From positions 1-64,000 of the forward strand of contig NZ_BBWK01000012.1 in the NCBI RefSeq assembly GCF_001463765.1: a DNA stretch of 64,000 bases, given 5' to 3'. The stretch is from Aureimonas sp. AU4 (GTDB lineage Bacteria > Pseudomonadota > Alphaproteobacteria > Rhizobiales > Rhizobiaceae). Under the pieces are notes generated by a model. It was not told where the DNA came from. It searched no databases and saw only the letters and a program-made list of their open reading frames with translations. Positions 24,522 through 32,162 of the stretch are shown piece by piece. The stretch's first letter is position 1. Each line of letters starts with the position of its first letter. A program made the position numbers and the translations under genes.

Positions 24522-26495
24522 TCAGATCTCCGTCACGCATTTCTTGGCGCGGCCGATCGAGGCCGGGCTCATGGAGAGTTCGGTGACGCCGTTCTCGACG
24601 AAGAAGGGGATGAGGTCGGGGCGCGCGGCCGCCTCGCCGCAGACGCCGATCCAGATGCCCGCCTCTCGCGCGGCGCGCGCCGCCATGCGGATGGCCTCGA
24701 GCACGGCCGGGTGCTCGGTGCGGTTGAGCTTGGCGACGCGCGGGTTCAGCCGGTCGGCCGCCATGACGTATTGCGTGAGGTCGTTCGTGCCGACCGAGAA
24801 GAAGTCGACCTCGCGCGCGATCGCGCCCGCCAGGAACACGGCGGCCGGCGTCTCGATCATGACGCCGAGCTCGAAGGCACCGTGGGCCAGTCCCTCGGCG
24901 TCGAGCTCGGCGCGGCACTCGTCGAGGAGCGCGCGCACCGCATCCACCTCGCCGACATCGGCGATCATGGGCAGGAGGATCTTCACGTTGCCCGCCGGCG
25001 TGGCCCGCAGGAGCGCGCGCAGCTGCGGCTTGAACACGTCGGGCCGCTCCAGGCACATGCGAACGCCGCGCCAGCCCAGAAACGGATTGTCCTCGTGCTC
25101 GAAGTCGATGCCGGCCACCGGCTTGTCGCCGCCGATGTCGAGCGTGCGGATCACGACCGGGTGGGGCGCGAAGGCCTCCGCCAGCCGGCGGTAGGTCTCG
25201 GCCTGCTCGTCCTCGCCCGGCAGCGCGCGCCGCTCCATGAACAGGAACTCGGTGCGGAACAGGCCGACGCCCATCGCGCCGGCCTCGAGCGCGCCGTCGA
25301 TCTCGGCGAGCGAGCCGAGGTTGGCCGCGATCTCTATGCGCCGCCCGTCGCGCGTGCGGGGCTCCACGGTGCGGTAGGCGATGAGGCTTTCGCGCTCGGT
25401 GCGCTCGCGCGCGATGGCCTCGCGCAGCCGCGCCTCGTCCGCAGCCATGGGATCGACGAGGACCTCGCCGCTCGCCCCGTCGAGGCCGACGACGCGCGCG
25501 GCCTTCAGCGCCTCCTGCGCGAAGGGCGCGCCCAGCACGGCGGGAATGCCGTGGGCGCGGGCCATGATGGCGACGTGGCTGGTGGCGGCGCCCTTGCGGC
25601 AGACGATGCCGGCGATGTCCTTGAGCGTCGCCTTGGCGAGGTCGAGCGCGGCGATCTCGTCGGCGACGATCACCGAACCCGGCGGCATGTCGGCGAGCGA
25701 GGCGTCGCGCTCGCCCAGAAGGGCGAGCGCGATGGAGCGCGTCACCGAGCGGATGTCCTCGGCGCGCGCCCGAAGATAGGGATCGCTCATCGCCTCGAAG
25801 CTGCCGGCGATCTCGGCGCCGGTCCGCGTCACGGCGGCGGGGGCATTCGACCCCTCGCGGATCGAGCGCTCGACGCCGGCGATGAACTCGGCGTCCTCGG
25901 CGACGTCCACCAGCGCGTCGATGATCGCGGCGTCGTCGCGCTTGAGGCCGGGCCGCGCCTTGGCCTTGCGAAAGCTTTCGGTCGTGGCGGCAAGGGCCGC
26001 GCGATAGCGTGCGACCTCGGCCTCCGCGTCGCCCGGTTCGACGCGGTCGGCGGGGATGCGGAGCGCTGCGGGAAAGAAGGCGAAGGCGGGGCCGATCGCC
26101 GTACCCTCGCTGGCGGCGACGCCGCGCGAGGGACCGGGGGCCGGGACCGGCAGGGGCGCGAGGCTGGCCGACGCCGCAACGTCCCCGGCGGCCGAGGTCG
26201 CGCTCGCGGCGGGCGGGGCCGCCAGCTCCACGTCGCCCGCGCCCGGGGTCTGGAGGAAGGTCGCCAGCGCCGACACCGCCTCGGCCGCGTCCTCGCCCTC
26301 GGCCCGCAGCACCGCCTCGTCGTTCTCCTTGACGCCGAGCAGCATCAGCTTGACCGCGCTCTTGGCGCTCGCGCCGCGTCCGTTGCAGCGGATCTCGACC
26401 TCACAGGTGAAGCTCTTGGCGAGCTTCACGAACTGGGTGGCCGGGCGGGCATGGAGCCCTTCGTGCACGCGCACGACGACGGAACGCTCGATCAT
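24522..26495 (-). CDS. HPr-Enzyme I fusion of a carbohydrate phosphotransferase system
   Basis: 657 residues. The HPr domain (1-88) has phosphorylatable His15 in HEGLHARPATQ. An Ala/Pro linker leads to full Enzyme I (about 120-657) with active His307 in KGAATSHVAIMARAHGIP, and the PEP-binding barrel (GLFRTEFLFMERRALP, IRTLDIGGDKPV, CGEAAARPD). There is no GAF domain, so it is not the nitrogen-PTS PtsP. It carries phosphate from PEP to the IIA protein encoded 34 bases upstream. A dedicated HPr-EI fusion makes the transporter independent of any other PTS in the cell. Confidence 0.92.
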   Translation of the reverse strand: MIERSVVVRVHEGLHARPATQFVKLAKSFTCEVEIRCNGRGASAKSAVKLMLLGVKENDEAVLRAEGEDAAEAVSALATFLQTPGAGDVELAAPPAASATSAAGDVAASASLAPLPVPAPGPSRGVAASEGTAIGPAFAFFPAALRIPADRVEPGDAEAEVARYRAALAATTESFRKAKARPGLKRDDAAIIDALVDVAEDAEFIAGVERSIREGSNAPAAVTRTGAEIAGSFEAMSDPYLRARAEDIRSVTRSIALALLGERDASLADMPPGSVIVADEIAALDLAKATLKDIAGIVCRKGAATSHVAIMARAHGIPAVLGAPFAQEALKAARVVGLDGASGEVLVDPMAADEARLREAIARERTERESLIAYRTVEPRTRDGRRIEIAANLGSLAEIDGALEAGAMGVGLFRTEFLFMERRALPGEDEQAETYRRLAEAFAPHPVVIRTLDIGGDKPVAGIDFEHEDNPFLGWRGVRMCLERPDVFKPQLRALLRATPAGNVKILLPMIADVGEVDAVRALLDECRAELDAEGLAHGAFELGVMIETPAAVFLAGAIAREVDFFSVGTNDLTQYVMAADRLNPRVAKLNRTEHPAVLEAIRMAARAAREAGIWIGVCGEAAARPDLIPFFVENGVTELSMSPASIGRAKKCVTEI

Positions 26496-26529
26496 GGAAA
26501 GGCTCGATTCTGGCAGGAAAGGGCCGGCG

Positions 26530-26910
26530 TCAGCCGCCGATGACGATCTCGGCGCCGCTCCTGAGGGCGGCCGCGAGCTCTCCGCCGTCGACCGGACTCG
26601 CCGTCAGCTCGCCGGGCCGCGCGGGCTCGGCCTCGCCGTTGAAGTTGATCACGACATGGCCGATGTCGCGCACCTTGGCCCAGGCAAGCGGACCGATGCC
26701 GGTGAGGCTGGCCAGCACCGAGCCGACGCGGATCGGGGCACCGACGGCGGGCGGCTCGTCGCTCGGGCCTTCCACGACGCTGTGCAGCACCGAGACCTCG
26801 GCGAGCTCGGGCGGCGCGCCGTCGGCGAACAGGATCAGGACGCCGCCCTCCAAAAGGTCGGGAACGTCGGGGCCGACGGCGGTGACGGTGGTGCGCAGAT
26901 GGGCGGTCAT
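26530..26910 (-). CDS. PTS glucitol/sorbitol-family IIA component (SrlB/GutB type)
   Basis: 126 residues of the small beta-barrel IIA-Gut family. The phosphorylated histidine is H43 in AEVSVLHSV, the same position as in the enterobacterial protein, and VINFNGEAEPARPGEL is a conserved tail block. It receives phosphate from the HPr domain and passes it to the cysteine of the IIB domain encoded by the gene before it in the operon. Family membership is firm; the sugar alcohol carried is not. Confidence 0.9.
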   Translation of the reverse strand: MTAHLRTTVTAVGPDVPDLLEGGVLILFADGAPPELAEVSVLHSVVEGPSDEPPAVGAPIRVGSVLASLTGIGPLAWAKVRDIGHVVINFNGEAEPARPGELTASPVDGGELAAALRSGAEIVIGG

Positions 26911-27049
26911 GGGCGTGCTTCTCCGGTCGCGCGGGGGCAGCGCGGCGTCAGGGGATGGGAAGGAGTGGACCGGAGCCTATAGCCGCGGTCCGGGGGCCGG
27001 TCGATGCGGGTCCGGGCAAAGCGATGCCTCGCCCGGACCCGCGTCCGGA

Positions 27050-28105
27050 TCAGAGCAGGAAGCTCGCGCCCCAGGCGATCAGCACCGAGACCGGTCCCAT
27101 GACCTGGCGGCTGATGAGGACCGCCGGCACGCCGATCTCGATGGTCTTGGGCTTGGCCTCGCCGAGCGCGAGGCCCACGGGCACGAAGTCGCAGCCGACC
27201 TGCGTGTTGTAGGCGAACAGGGCGGGCAGGGCCATCGCCGGGGCGATCGTGCCGTTGGCGATCTGCGGGCCGATGATGGCGACGCCGATCACCTGCGCGA
27301 TCACCGCGCCGGGGCCGAGAATCGGCGACAGGAACGGCAGGCCGCAGATGGCGGAGAGGACGATCAGGCCGACGATGTTGTTGGCGAGCGGACCCATCGG
27401 GGCCGCCAGGAGATCGCCGACGCCCGTGTAGAGGATGATGCCGATCAGCATGGTCACGAAGGCCATGAAGGGCAGGACGTTGCGGATCACCATGTCGATG
27501 GTGCGCCGGCCGGCGTTGAAGAAGATGCCGACCGCGCGGCCCATGACGCGGCCGACGCTCGTGATCGCGCCGATGAGGCCGCCCTTGTTGGTGGCGGGAA
27601 GCGAGCCGCCCAGCGCGGCGCTGGCTTCGGCGGCCGACGAGAACGAGCGCGGCGCGGCGGTGGGCTGGCCCATGGCGGCGGGCGAGGCGGCGCTCTGGCC
27701 GCTGGCGGCCCCGGCGGGTGCCGCCGAGCCGTCGGCGGGAGCCATGTCCTCCACGGTCACGCCCGAGACGTAGATGTCCTCGGTGATGAACTGGGCGAGC
27801 GGGCCCGACTGCCCGACGGGCATGATGTTGACGGTGGGGATGCGCTTTCTCGCATACACGCCGCAGCGGGCCGTGCCGCCGCAGTCGATCACGACGGCGG
27901 CCATCTCGGATTCCAGCGGCGGGTTGCGGAACCCGTCCACCACGGTGGCACCGGTCAGCTCGGCCAGGCGCTGGGCGACGGCGGGGATGCCGCCGCCCGT
28001 CACCGCCACGATCTTGTCGCGCTCGGGCGTCGGCTGGATCACCAGCGGTCCGCCCCAGCCGCCCTTGCCGGGCGAGACGCGGATGGCCTTGAAGGTCTTG
28101 TTCAT
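27050..28105 (-). CDS. PTS glucitol/sorbitol-family IIB-containing component (SrlE type)
   Basis: 351 residues. The IIB domain (1-170) has the active-site region VIDCGGTARCGVYARKRIPT with C75 and C81, preceded by GGWGGPLVIQPT. An Ala/Pro linker leads to four or five membrane segments (about 230-351) forming the second half of the permease. It phosphorylates the polyol during transport together with the IIC protein encoded just before it. Adjacent genes in the same order (IIC, IIB, IIA) match srlAEB. Confidence 0.92.
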   Translation of the reverse strand: MNKTFKAIRVSPGKGGWGGPLVIQPTPERDKIVAVTGGGIPAVAQRLAELTGATVVDGFRNPPLESEMAAVVIDCGGTARCGVYARKRIPTVNIMPVGQSGPLAQFITEDIYVSGVTVEDMAPADGSAAPAGAASGQSAASPAAMGQPTAAPRSFSSAAEASAALGGSLPATNKGGLIGAITSVGRVMGRAVGIFFNAGRRTIDMVIRNVLPFMAFVTMLIGIILYTGVGDLLAAPMGPLANNIVGLIVLSAICGLPFLSPILGPGAVIAQVIGVAIIGPQIANGTIAPAMALPALFAYNTQVGCDFVPVGLALGEAKPKTIEIGVPAVLISRQVMGPVSVLIAWGASFLL

Positions 28106-28130
28106 GTGCGTGTCCTCCCGAGACCGATCG

Positions 28131-28982
28131 TCAGAGCGTCACCCCCTCGCGCGCGGCGAGGAAGCGGGTGATGCGCTCGGTGACGATGCCCTTGAGAAGG
28201 ATCACGACGACGCCGACGATGAAGTAGTAGATGGCGAGGTTGATGTGGTAGCCGGCCGGCACGACGCCCCGGTTCTCGAGCTCCAGGAGCGCGACGAGGA
28301 CGCCGCCCCAGACGAAGTACTCGCCGGCGTTGGCGTGCGGGAAGAGGCCGAGGATCGGGTGGCAGAAGGAGACCGCCGAGTCGTAGAAGGCGGGCTTGTG
28401 CTTCTCCTCCAGGAAGGTCCCGAACGTGTAGGCCATCGGGTTGGTGAGAAAGAACATGGCCAGCACGGGCAGCACGGTGTAGCGCGTCAGCGCGATGCGG
28501 CCGGCCTTCTGGGCAAGGCCGTGGACGCGCTCCTCGCCGATCATGCCGGTGAGCGCGTAGAAGGCGGTCATCAGCACCACCAGCGTCGGGATGATGCCGG
28601 TGACGAAGCCGAGGAATACCTCGCCGCCCTTCTGAAAGACGCCGATGAAGTGGCGGCCGATCGTGGCGAGCCAGCCGAGCTGCTCCTCCTGGTTGCCGCT
28701 CTTGGAGAGCTGCTGCACGCGCCGGGCGTATTCGTCGGCCGAGATCGCGCCCCCGCTGGTCGCGGGCGCCGTCGCCTGCGCCGTGCCGGCGGCGCCGGGA
28801 TCGGCGGCCTGGGCAATGAGCGTCGCGCCCTGGTGACCGGCATCCGCGATCGCCCCCGCGTGGTGGCCCGCCACGTCGGCGAGCGGCACGGCGAGCGCCG
28901 GGTCGCTCAAGGCGTGGGCGTAGGCGGCACCATGGGCGGCGATATCGGCCGCTCCCTGTGCCATCAGCATCGTCAGCATCAT
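28131..28982 (-). CDS. PTS glucitol/sorbitol-family IIC component (SrlA type) with N-terminal extension
   Basis: 283 residues. From about residue 105 the sequence is a standard IIC-Gut membrane domain (HFIGVFQKGGEVFLGFVTGI, LTNPMAYTFGTFLEEKHKPA, FPHANAGEYFVWGG). Residues 1-100 are an Ala/His-rich segment (ADVAGHHAGAIADAGHQGAT and similar) that ordinary SrlA lacks, since that protein begins near the first helix. A start at or just after the first Met is the only reasonable one upstream of the domain. The extension may be a low-complexity linker or mark an unusual topology. It translocates the polyol across the inner membrane. Confidence 0.9.
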   Translation of the reverse strand: MMLTMLMAQGAADIAAHGAAYAHALSDPALAVPLADVAGHHAGAIADAGHQGATLIAQAADPGAAGTAQATAPATSGGAISADEYARRVQQLSKSGNQEEQLGWLATIGRHFIGVFQKGGEVFLGFVTGIIPTLVVLMTAFYALTGMIGEERVHGLAQKAGRIALTRYTVLPVLAMFFLTNPMAYTFGTFLEEKHKPAFYDSAVSFCHPILGLFPHANAGEYFVWGGVLVALLELENRGVVPAGYHINLAIYYFIVGVVVILLKGIVTERITRFLAAREGVTL

Positions 28983-29039
28983 GGGCCCCTCCCGGCCTGT
29001 TGAGTGAGATCGTCTTCTTCTAAGGGGCAGGGCGCACGG

Positions 29040-29492
29040 TCAGGCCGGCGCTTCCGCCCAATCCTCGTCGGCGCGGCCCTGCGCGCTCTTCTCGGCGCGG
29101 GCGGCCTGCGCGGCGCGAACGGTCGCGATCTGGTCGAGCGCGGACAGAAGCGCGGCCGACACGGCGTCCTTCGGCGTGCGTGCGGCCTCGTCGCGCAGCG
29201 CCTCGGCCGTCATGCCTTCCAGATGTGCCAGGCGCTCGGCTTGCGCGAAGACCGTGCGGCCGCGGATCGACACCGCGCGGCGGATCCGCTCGTCGGGACC
29301 CATCACCACCATGGCGAGCGCCGCGCCGCGCAGGGCGCTGCCGCCCTTGCCCGCGCCCATCCAGCCGTCCGACCACCCGTTCGACAATTCGCGGAACGCC
29401 GCGCGGTAGCGGCGCACCTGTACGAACGTGCCCGCGCATTGCAGCGTCCAGGCCAGGACCAGAAGCGCCAGGATGCCTTGCCAACCCCACAT
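29040..29492 (-). CDS. GutM-family glucitol operon activator-like membrane protein
   Basis: 150 residues from the ATG at 29492, chosen because GGAGGT lies eight bases upstream; a frame open to 29552 adds 20 residues without a site. A membrane anchor (WGWQGILALLVLAWTLQCAG) is followed by the GutM block QVRRYRAAFRELSNGWSDGW, MGAGKGG and VVMGPDERIRRA. Enterobacterial GutM activates the glucitol operon by an unclear mechanism. Here it leads the PTS operon. The Glu/Ala-rich C-terminal tail after about residue 100 is long for the family. Confidence 0.85.
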   Translation of the reverse strand: MWGWQGILALLVLAWTLQCAGTFVQVRRYRAAFRELSNGWSDGWMGAGKGGSALRGAALAMVVMGPDERIRRAVSIRGRTVFAQAERLAHLEGMTAEALRDEAARTPKDAVSAALLSALDQIATVRAAQAARAEKSAQGRADEDWAEAPA

Positions 29493-29538
29493 GGACCGCA
29501 CCTCCCGTCGGCGCCCATCCCGCGCCGACCCCATCAAG

Positions 29539-29570
29539 GAACATTTGACCATTACGATGTCAATATGTTC
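29539..29570. promoter_or_regulatory. Operator-like palindrome before the PTS operon
   Basis: GAACATTTGAC (29539-29549) and GTCAATATGTTC (29559-29570) are inverted arms separated by nine bases, with one extra base in the right arm. The site lies between the SorC-type regulator stop and the gutM start in an unusually A+T-rich stretch. The span of about 32 bases suits a tetrameric SorC/CggR-type regulator. Binding is inferred. Confidence 0.65.
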
Positions 29571-29588
29571 AAAACCTCCGCGACGACC

Positions 29589-30584
29589 TTATTCCGGCTC
29601 CCGCAGCAGGCGGACGGCGCTGCGCTCGTCGGTGATCAGCACCGTCGGCCGCACGAAGGCGATCGCGGCTCTCAGGGCGTCGATCTTCTCGGGACCGCCC
29701 GAGGCCACGACGCGGGCGGGCGCCCGGCGGATGGCGGCCATGTCGGCGGACATGATGCGCGAGTTGATGGGATGATCGATCAGACGGCCGTCGCGGTCAA
29801 TGAAGTGGAACAGGAGGTCGCCCACCGCGCCCGCCCGCTCCAGCGAGCGCCGGTCGCCTTCCGCGATGAAGCCGGTGCGGTAGGTGGTGGCGTCGGCCGC
29901 GATGCCGCCGACCGAGAGCACCACGAGGTCCAGCGCCTCGGCCATGTCGAGCACGGGCTTGAGGCCGCAGCGCTCCACCAGCGCCCGCTTGGTCTCGGCG
30001 CTGTCGACGATCGCGGGCGCGGCGAGCAGGAAGGCGTCGCCGTTGAAGATCTGGGCGAAGCGCCAGGCGAACTCGGCCGGATTGAAGCGATGGGCCTCGG
30101 CGATGCCGCCGAGCAGCGAGACGACGCGCAGGTCCTCCAGGGCGCGCGCCTCGATGAAGGGCAGCGAGTCAAGAAGGGTGCGGCCCCAGCCGAGGCCCAC
30201 CGTCATGCCCGAGCGCACGGCTTCCGACAGGTAGGCGCCGATCGCCGCGCTGATCACCGGGGCGGGGTCCTCGCCCGCGCCCGGTGCCGGCACCACAATC
30301 GCGCGGGCCAGCGCGTGTCGCCGTTCCAGATCGCGCTCGATGCCCACGAGCTCGGCGAGCGGCCCCGTCACGGAGATGCGCACCTCGGCGCGCGCCCGTG
30401 CCTCGGCGAGCAGGCGCACCACGCTGACGCGCCCGATGCCGAGCGCGGTCGCGATGTCGTTCTGGGTCATCTCCTCGACATAGTACATCCAGGCGGCGCG
30501 CACGCGCATGCGGTCGGAGCGCGAGCCGGCTTCGCCGGGGACGGCCTCGAGGGCGGCGGGCCGCGCGGTTCGCGTCACCGGCAC
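29589..30584 (-). CDS. SorC-family sugar-binding transcriptional regulator
   Basis: 331 residues from a GTG at 30584; the Met at about 30509 is an alternative. The N-terminal helix-turn-helix reads AAWMYYVEEMTQNDIATALG, GIGRVSVVRLLAEAR. Residues 80-331 are the SorC sugar-phosphate-sensing domain (VGLGWGRTLLDSLP, VVSLLGGIAEAHRFNPAEFA, DLVVLSVGGI). Such regulators sense a phosphorylated sugar made by the pathway they control. It is read in the same direction as gutM and the PTS genes, and the large palindrome between them is its probable operator. Confidence 0.88.
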   Translation of the reverse strand: MPVTRTARPAALEAVPGEAGSRSDRMRVRAAWMYYVEEMTQNDIATALGIGRVSVVRLLAEARARAEVRISVTGPLAELVGIERDLERRHALARAIVVPAPGAGEDPAPVISAAIGAYLSEAVRSGMTVGLGWGRTLLDSLPFIEARALEDLRVVSLLGGIAEAHRFNPAEFAWRFAQIFNGDAFLLAAPAIVDSAETKRALVERCGLKPVLDMAEALDLVVLSVGGIAADATTYRTGFIAEGDRRSLERAGAVGDLLFHFIDRDGRLIDHPINSRIMSADMAAIRRAPARVVASGGPEKIDALRAAIAFVRPTVLITDERSAVRLLREPE

Positions 30585-30687
30585 GGGATGCCGGATCCCG
30601 CCGGCGCGTCGTCTCGGGCAGGGCGCCGCGCCGCGCCCGCGCCACGCCTCGAAGCCAGGATCGGGGTCATCGATGCCCTCATGATTC

Positions 30688-30701
30688 GCATGGAAACATG
30701 C
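30688..30701. promoter_or_regulatory. Short inverted repeat in the SorC/hypothetical intergenic region
   Basis: GCATG-GAAA-CATGC is a perfect 5-bp inverted repeat in the divergent region between the SorC-type regulator and the plus-strand gene at 30775. It could be a small operator, but arms this short can arise by chance. Confidence 0.25.
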
Positions 30702-30774
30702 TAGTGTCGCGGACCGTTACCGGACAAGGTCCGACGGTCCCGCGCGGCCGGAGCCGAAAACCGAGGAGGAAGCC

Positions 30775-31473
30775 ATGCTGCCCCATCCCGAGGGCCTGAC
30801 GCTGCCGCTGAAGGAGGGCATCCGCGACCTGCGCTCCTCGATCCGGCTGGAAGCGCGCTCGGGGCTCGTGTCGAGCCATCTCTTCGGCGCGCCCCAGCCC
30901 GTGCGGGGCCTGGCACGGCTGGCCGACGGGGTGCTGACGCGGGCCGAGCGCGCGGCGAGCCGCGTGCGCCCGCGCGAGGAGCGCGACCTCGGCGCGCGGC
31001 TCGACCGGATGGCCGCCGCGCTCGGCGGCCCGGAGGCGCCCCGCGCCGACGACCTCTACGCCGTCTGCCGCGAGGTGCTCGATCGCGAGGGCGCGGCCGG
31101 GCTTCTCGTCTCGGAGCTCGCGCTGGCCGCGGCGGGAGGCCGGCCGGCGCGCCAGCCGGGCGGCGACGCCGCGCTTCTGGCGGCGCGCATGGCGGGTCAA
31201 CTCCACGGCCTCGGCGCGGTGCGCCCCTGCCTGTCGACCGTCCTTCTGCCCGCCGAGCGGGAGCGCGTCGCCGGGACGGGTGCCCGCGTCGCGCTCGGCT
31301 GCTGGCTGGCGGTGCTGGTGCGCCGCGAGAGCCGAGCGCCGGCGAGCGACGTCCTGGATGCCGCGGCCCTGGCTCTTGAGGCCGAGGGCGACGACTGGAC
31401 CCGCCTCCTGCGTGAGGGGCGCCTCGAGGCGCTGGCGGCCGGCTGGCGGCGCACCGTTCCCTATCTTCCCTGA
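30775..31473 (+). CDS. Hypothetical protein
   Basis: 232 residues with a GAGGAA site before the ATG. The sequence is rich in Ala, Arg and Leu and is predicted to be helical throughout (RLEARSGLVSSHLFGAPQPV, RLDRMAAALGG, EVLDREGAAGLLVSELALAA). No signal peptide, membrane segment or catalytic motif is seen. It is transcribed with the gene at 31493 and sits between the PTS and rhamnose loci without an obvious link to either. I do not recognise the family. Confidence 0.65.
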   Translation: MLPHPEGLTLPLKEGIRDLRSSIRLEARSGLVSSHLFGAPQPVRGLARLADGVLTRAERAASRVRPREERDLGARLDRMAAALGGPEAPRADDLYAVCREVLDREGAAGLLVSELALAAAGGRPARQPGGDAALLAARMAGQLHGLGAVRPCLSTVLLPAERERVAGTGARVALGCWLAVLVRRESRAPASDVLDAAALALEAEGDDWTRLLREGRLEALAAGWRRTVPYLP

Positions 31474-31492
31474 CGCCCGGAGGCGCGTATCC

Positions 31493-32155
31493 ATGACCGA
31501 GGCCGCGACCGACGCGCTCAACCTGCCGCTTCCGGGCGGCGACACGGGCGCATCGCAGTGGAAGCGATCGATCCGGCGGCTCGGCGACTTTTCGCGCAGC
31601 GTCGAGTTCGCCCTCGCCGAGTTCAACCGACGCTACGGCACGCAGCTGGAACTCTCGCGCCGCGACCTGACGCGCGCCTTCCTGGAATGGGTCCGCCGCT
31701 TCGACGCGCAGCGCGAGCTGGCCGCGCGCGACCCTCGCGACTTCAGCCATTTCTCGGCGGGGCTGCTTCTGGGCAGCCTCGTGCGCAATCGCCCGGTGCG
31801 GCGGCGCCCGGCTGCCCGGCCCGCCGTCGCCACCCCGGCCGCCTCCGGCCCGGAGGAGCGGCTCGTCGCCTTCTGGCCGGAGGGCGTCTTCTATTTCGAG
31901 TTCTGCATCACGGTGCTCGACAAGGTCCTGGCGGAGCAGCGGCTGGAGGGCATCCACCTCGCCCCGGAAGCGCTGGAGCTGCGAAGCTGGTGGTCGTTCC
32001 GCGAGAACGTCGCCAACGACCCGGACCAGGCCGTGGCCTTTCTGGATCTCTTCCTCCAGGGCGATCCGGTCTGGGACATGCCGACCGCCGCGCGCTTCCG
32101 TTCGGCGATGCGCGACCATCTCCTCCGGCCCGAGCGCCGGCTGTCCGAGGCCTGA
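31493..32155 (+). CDS. Hypothetical protein
   Basis: 220 residues from an ATG with GGAGG ten bases upstream, 19 bases after the preceding stop. The N-terminal half is charged and helical (RLGDFSRSVEFALAEFNRRY, DLTRAFLEWVRRFDAQRELA). After an Arg/Pro/Ala linker near 110, a second part has aromatic-rich segments (FWPEGVFYFEFCITVLDKVL, RSWWSFRENV). No known motif appears. It forms a two-gene operon with 30775 and is probably a functional partner of that protein. Confidence 0.68.
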   Translation: MTEAATDALNLPLPGGDTGASQWKRSIRRLGDFSRSVEFALAEFNRRYGTQLELSRRDLTRAFLEWVRRFDAQRELAARDPRDFSHFSAGLLLGSLVRNRPVRRRPAARPAVATPAASGPEERLVAFWPEGVFYFEFCITVLDKVLAEQRLEGIHLAPEALELRSWWSFRENVANDPDQAVAFLDLFLQGDPVWDMPTAARFRSAMRDHLLRPERRLSEA

Positions 32156-32162
32156 CGCCGGC

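Noticed and set aside
24522-28982. Firm assignment of the PTS to sorbitol
   Set aside because: Only the family is visible; no sorbitol-6-phosphate dehydrogenase is present, so the substrate is left open.
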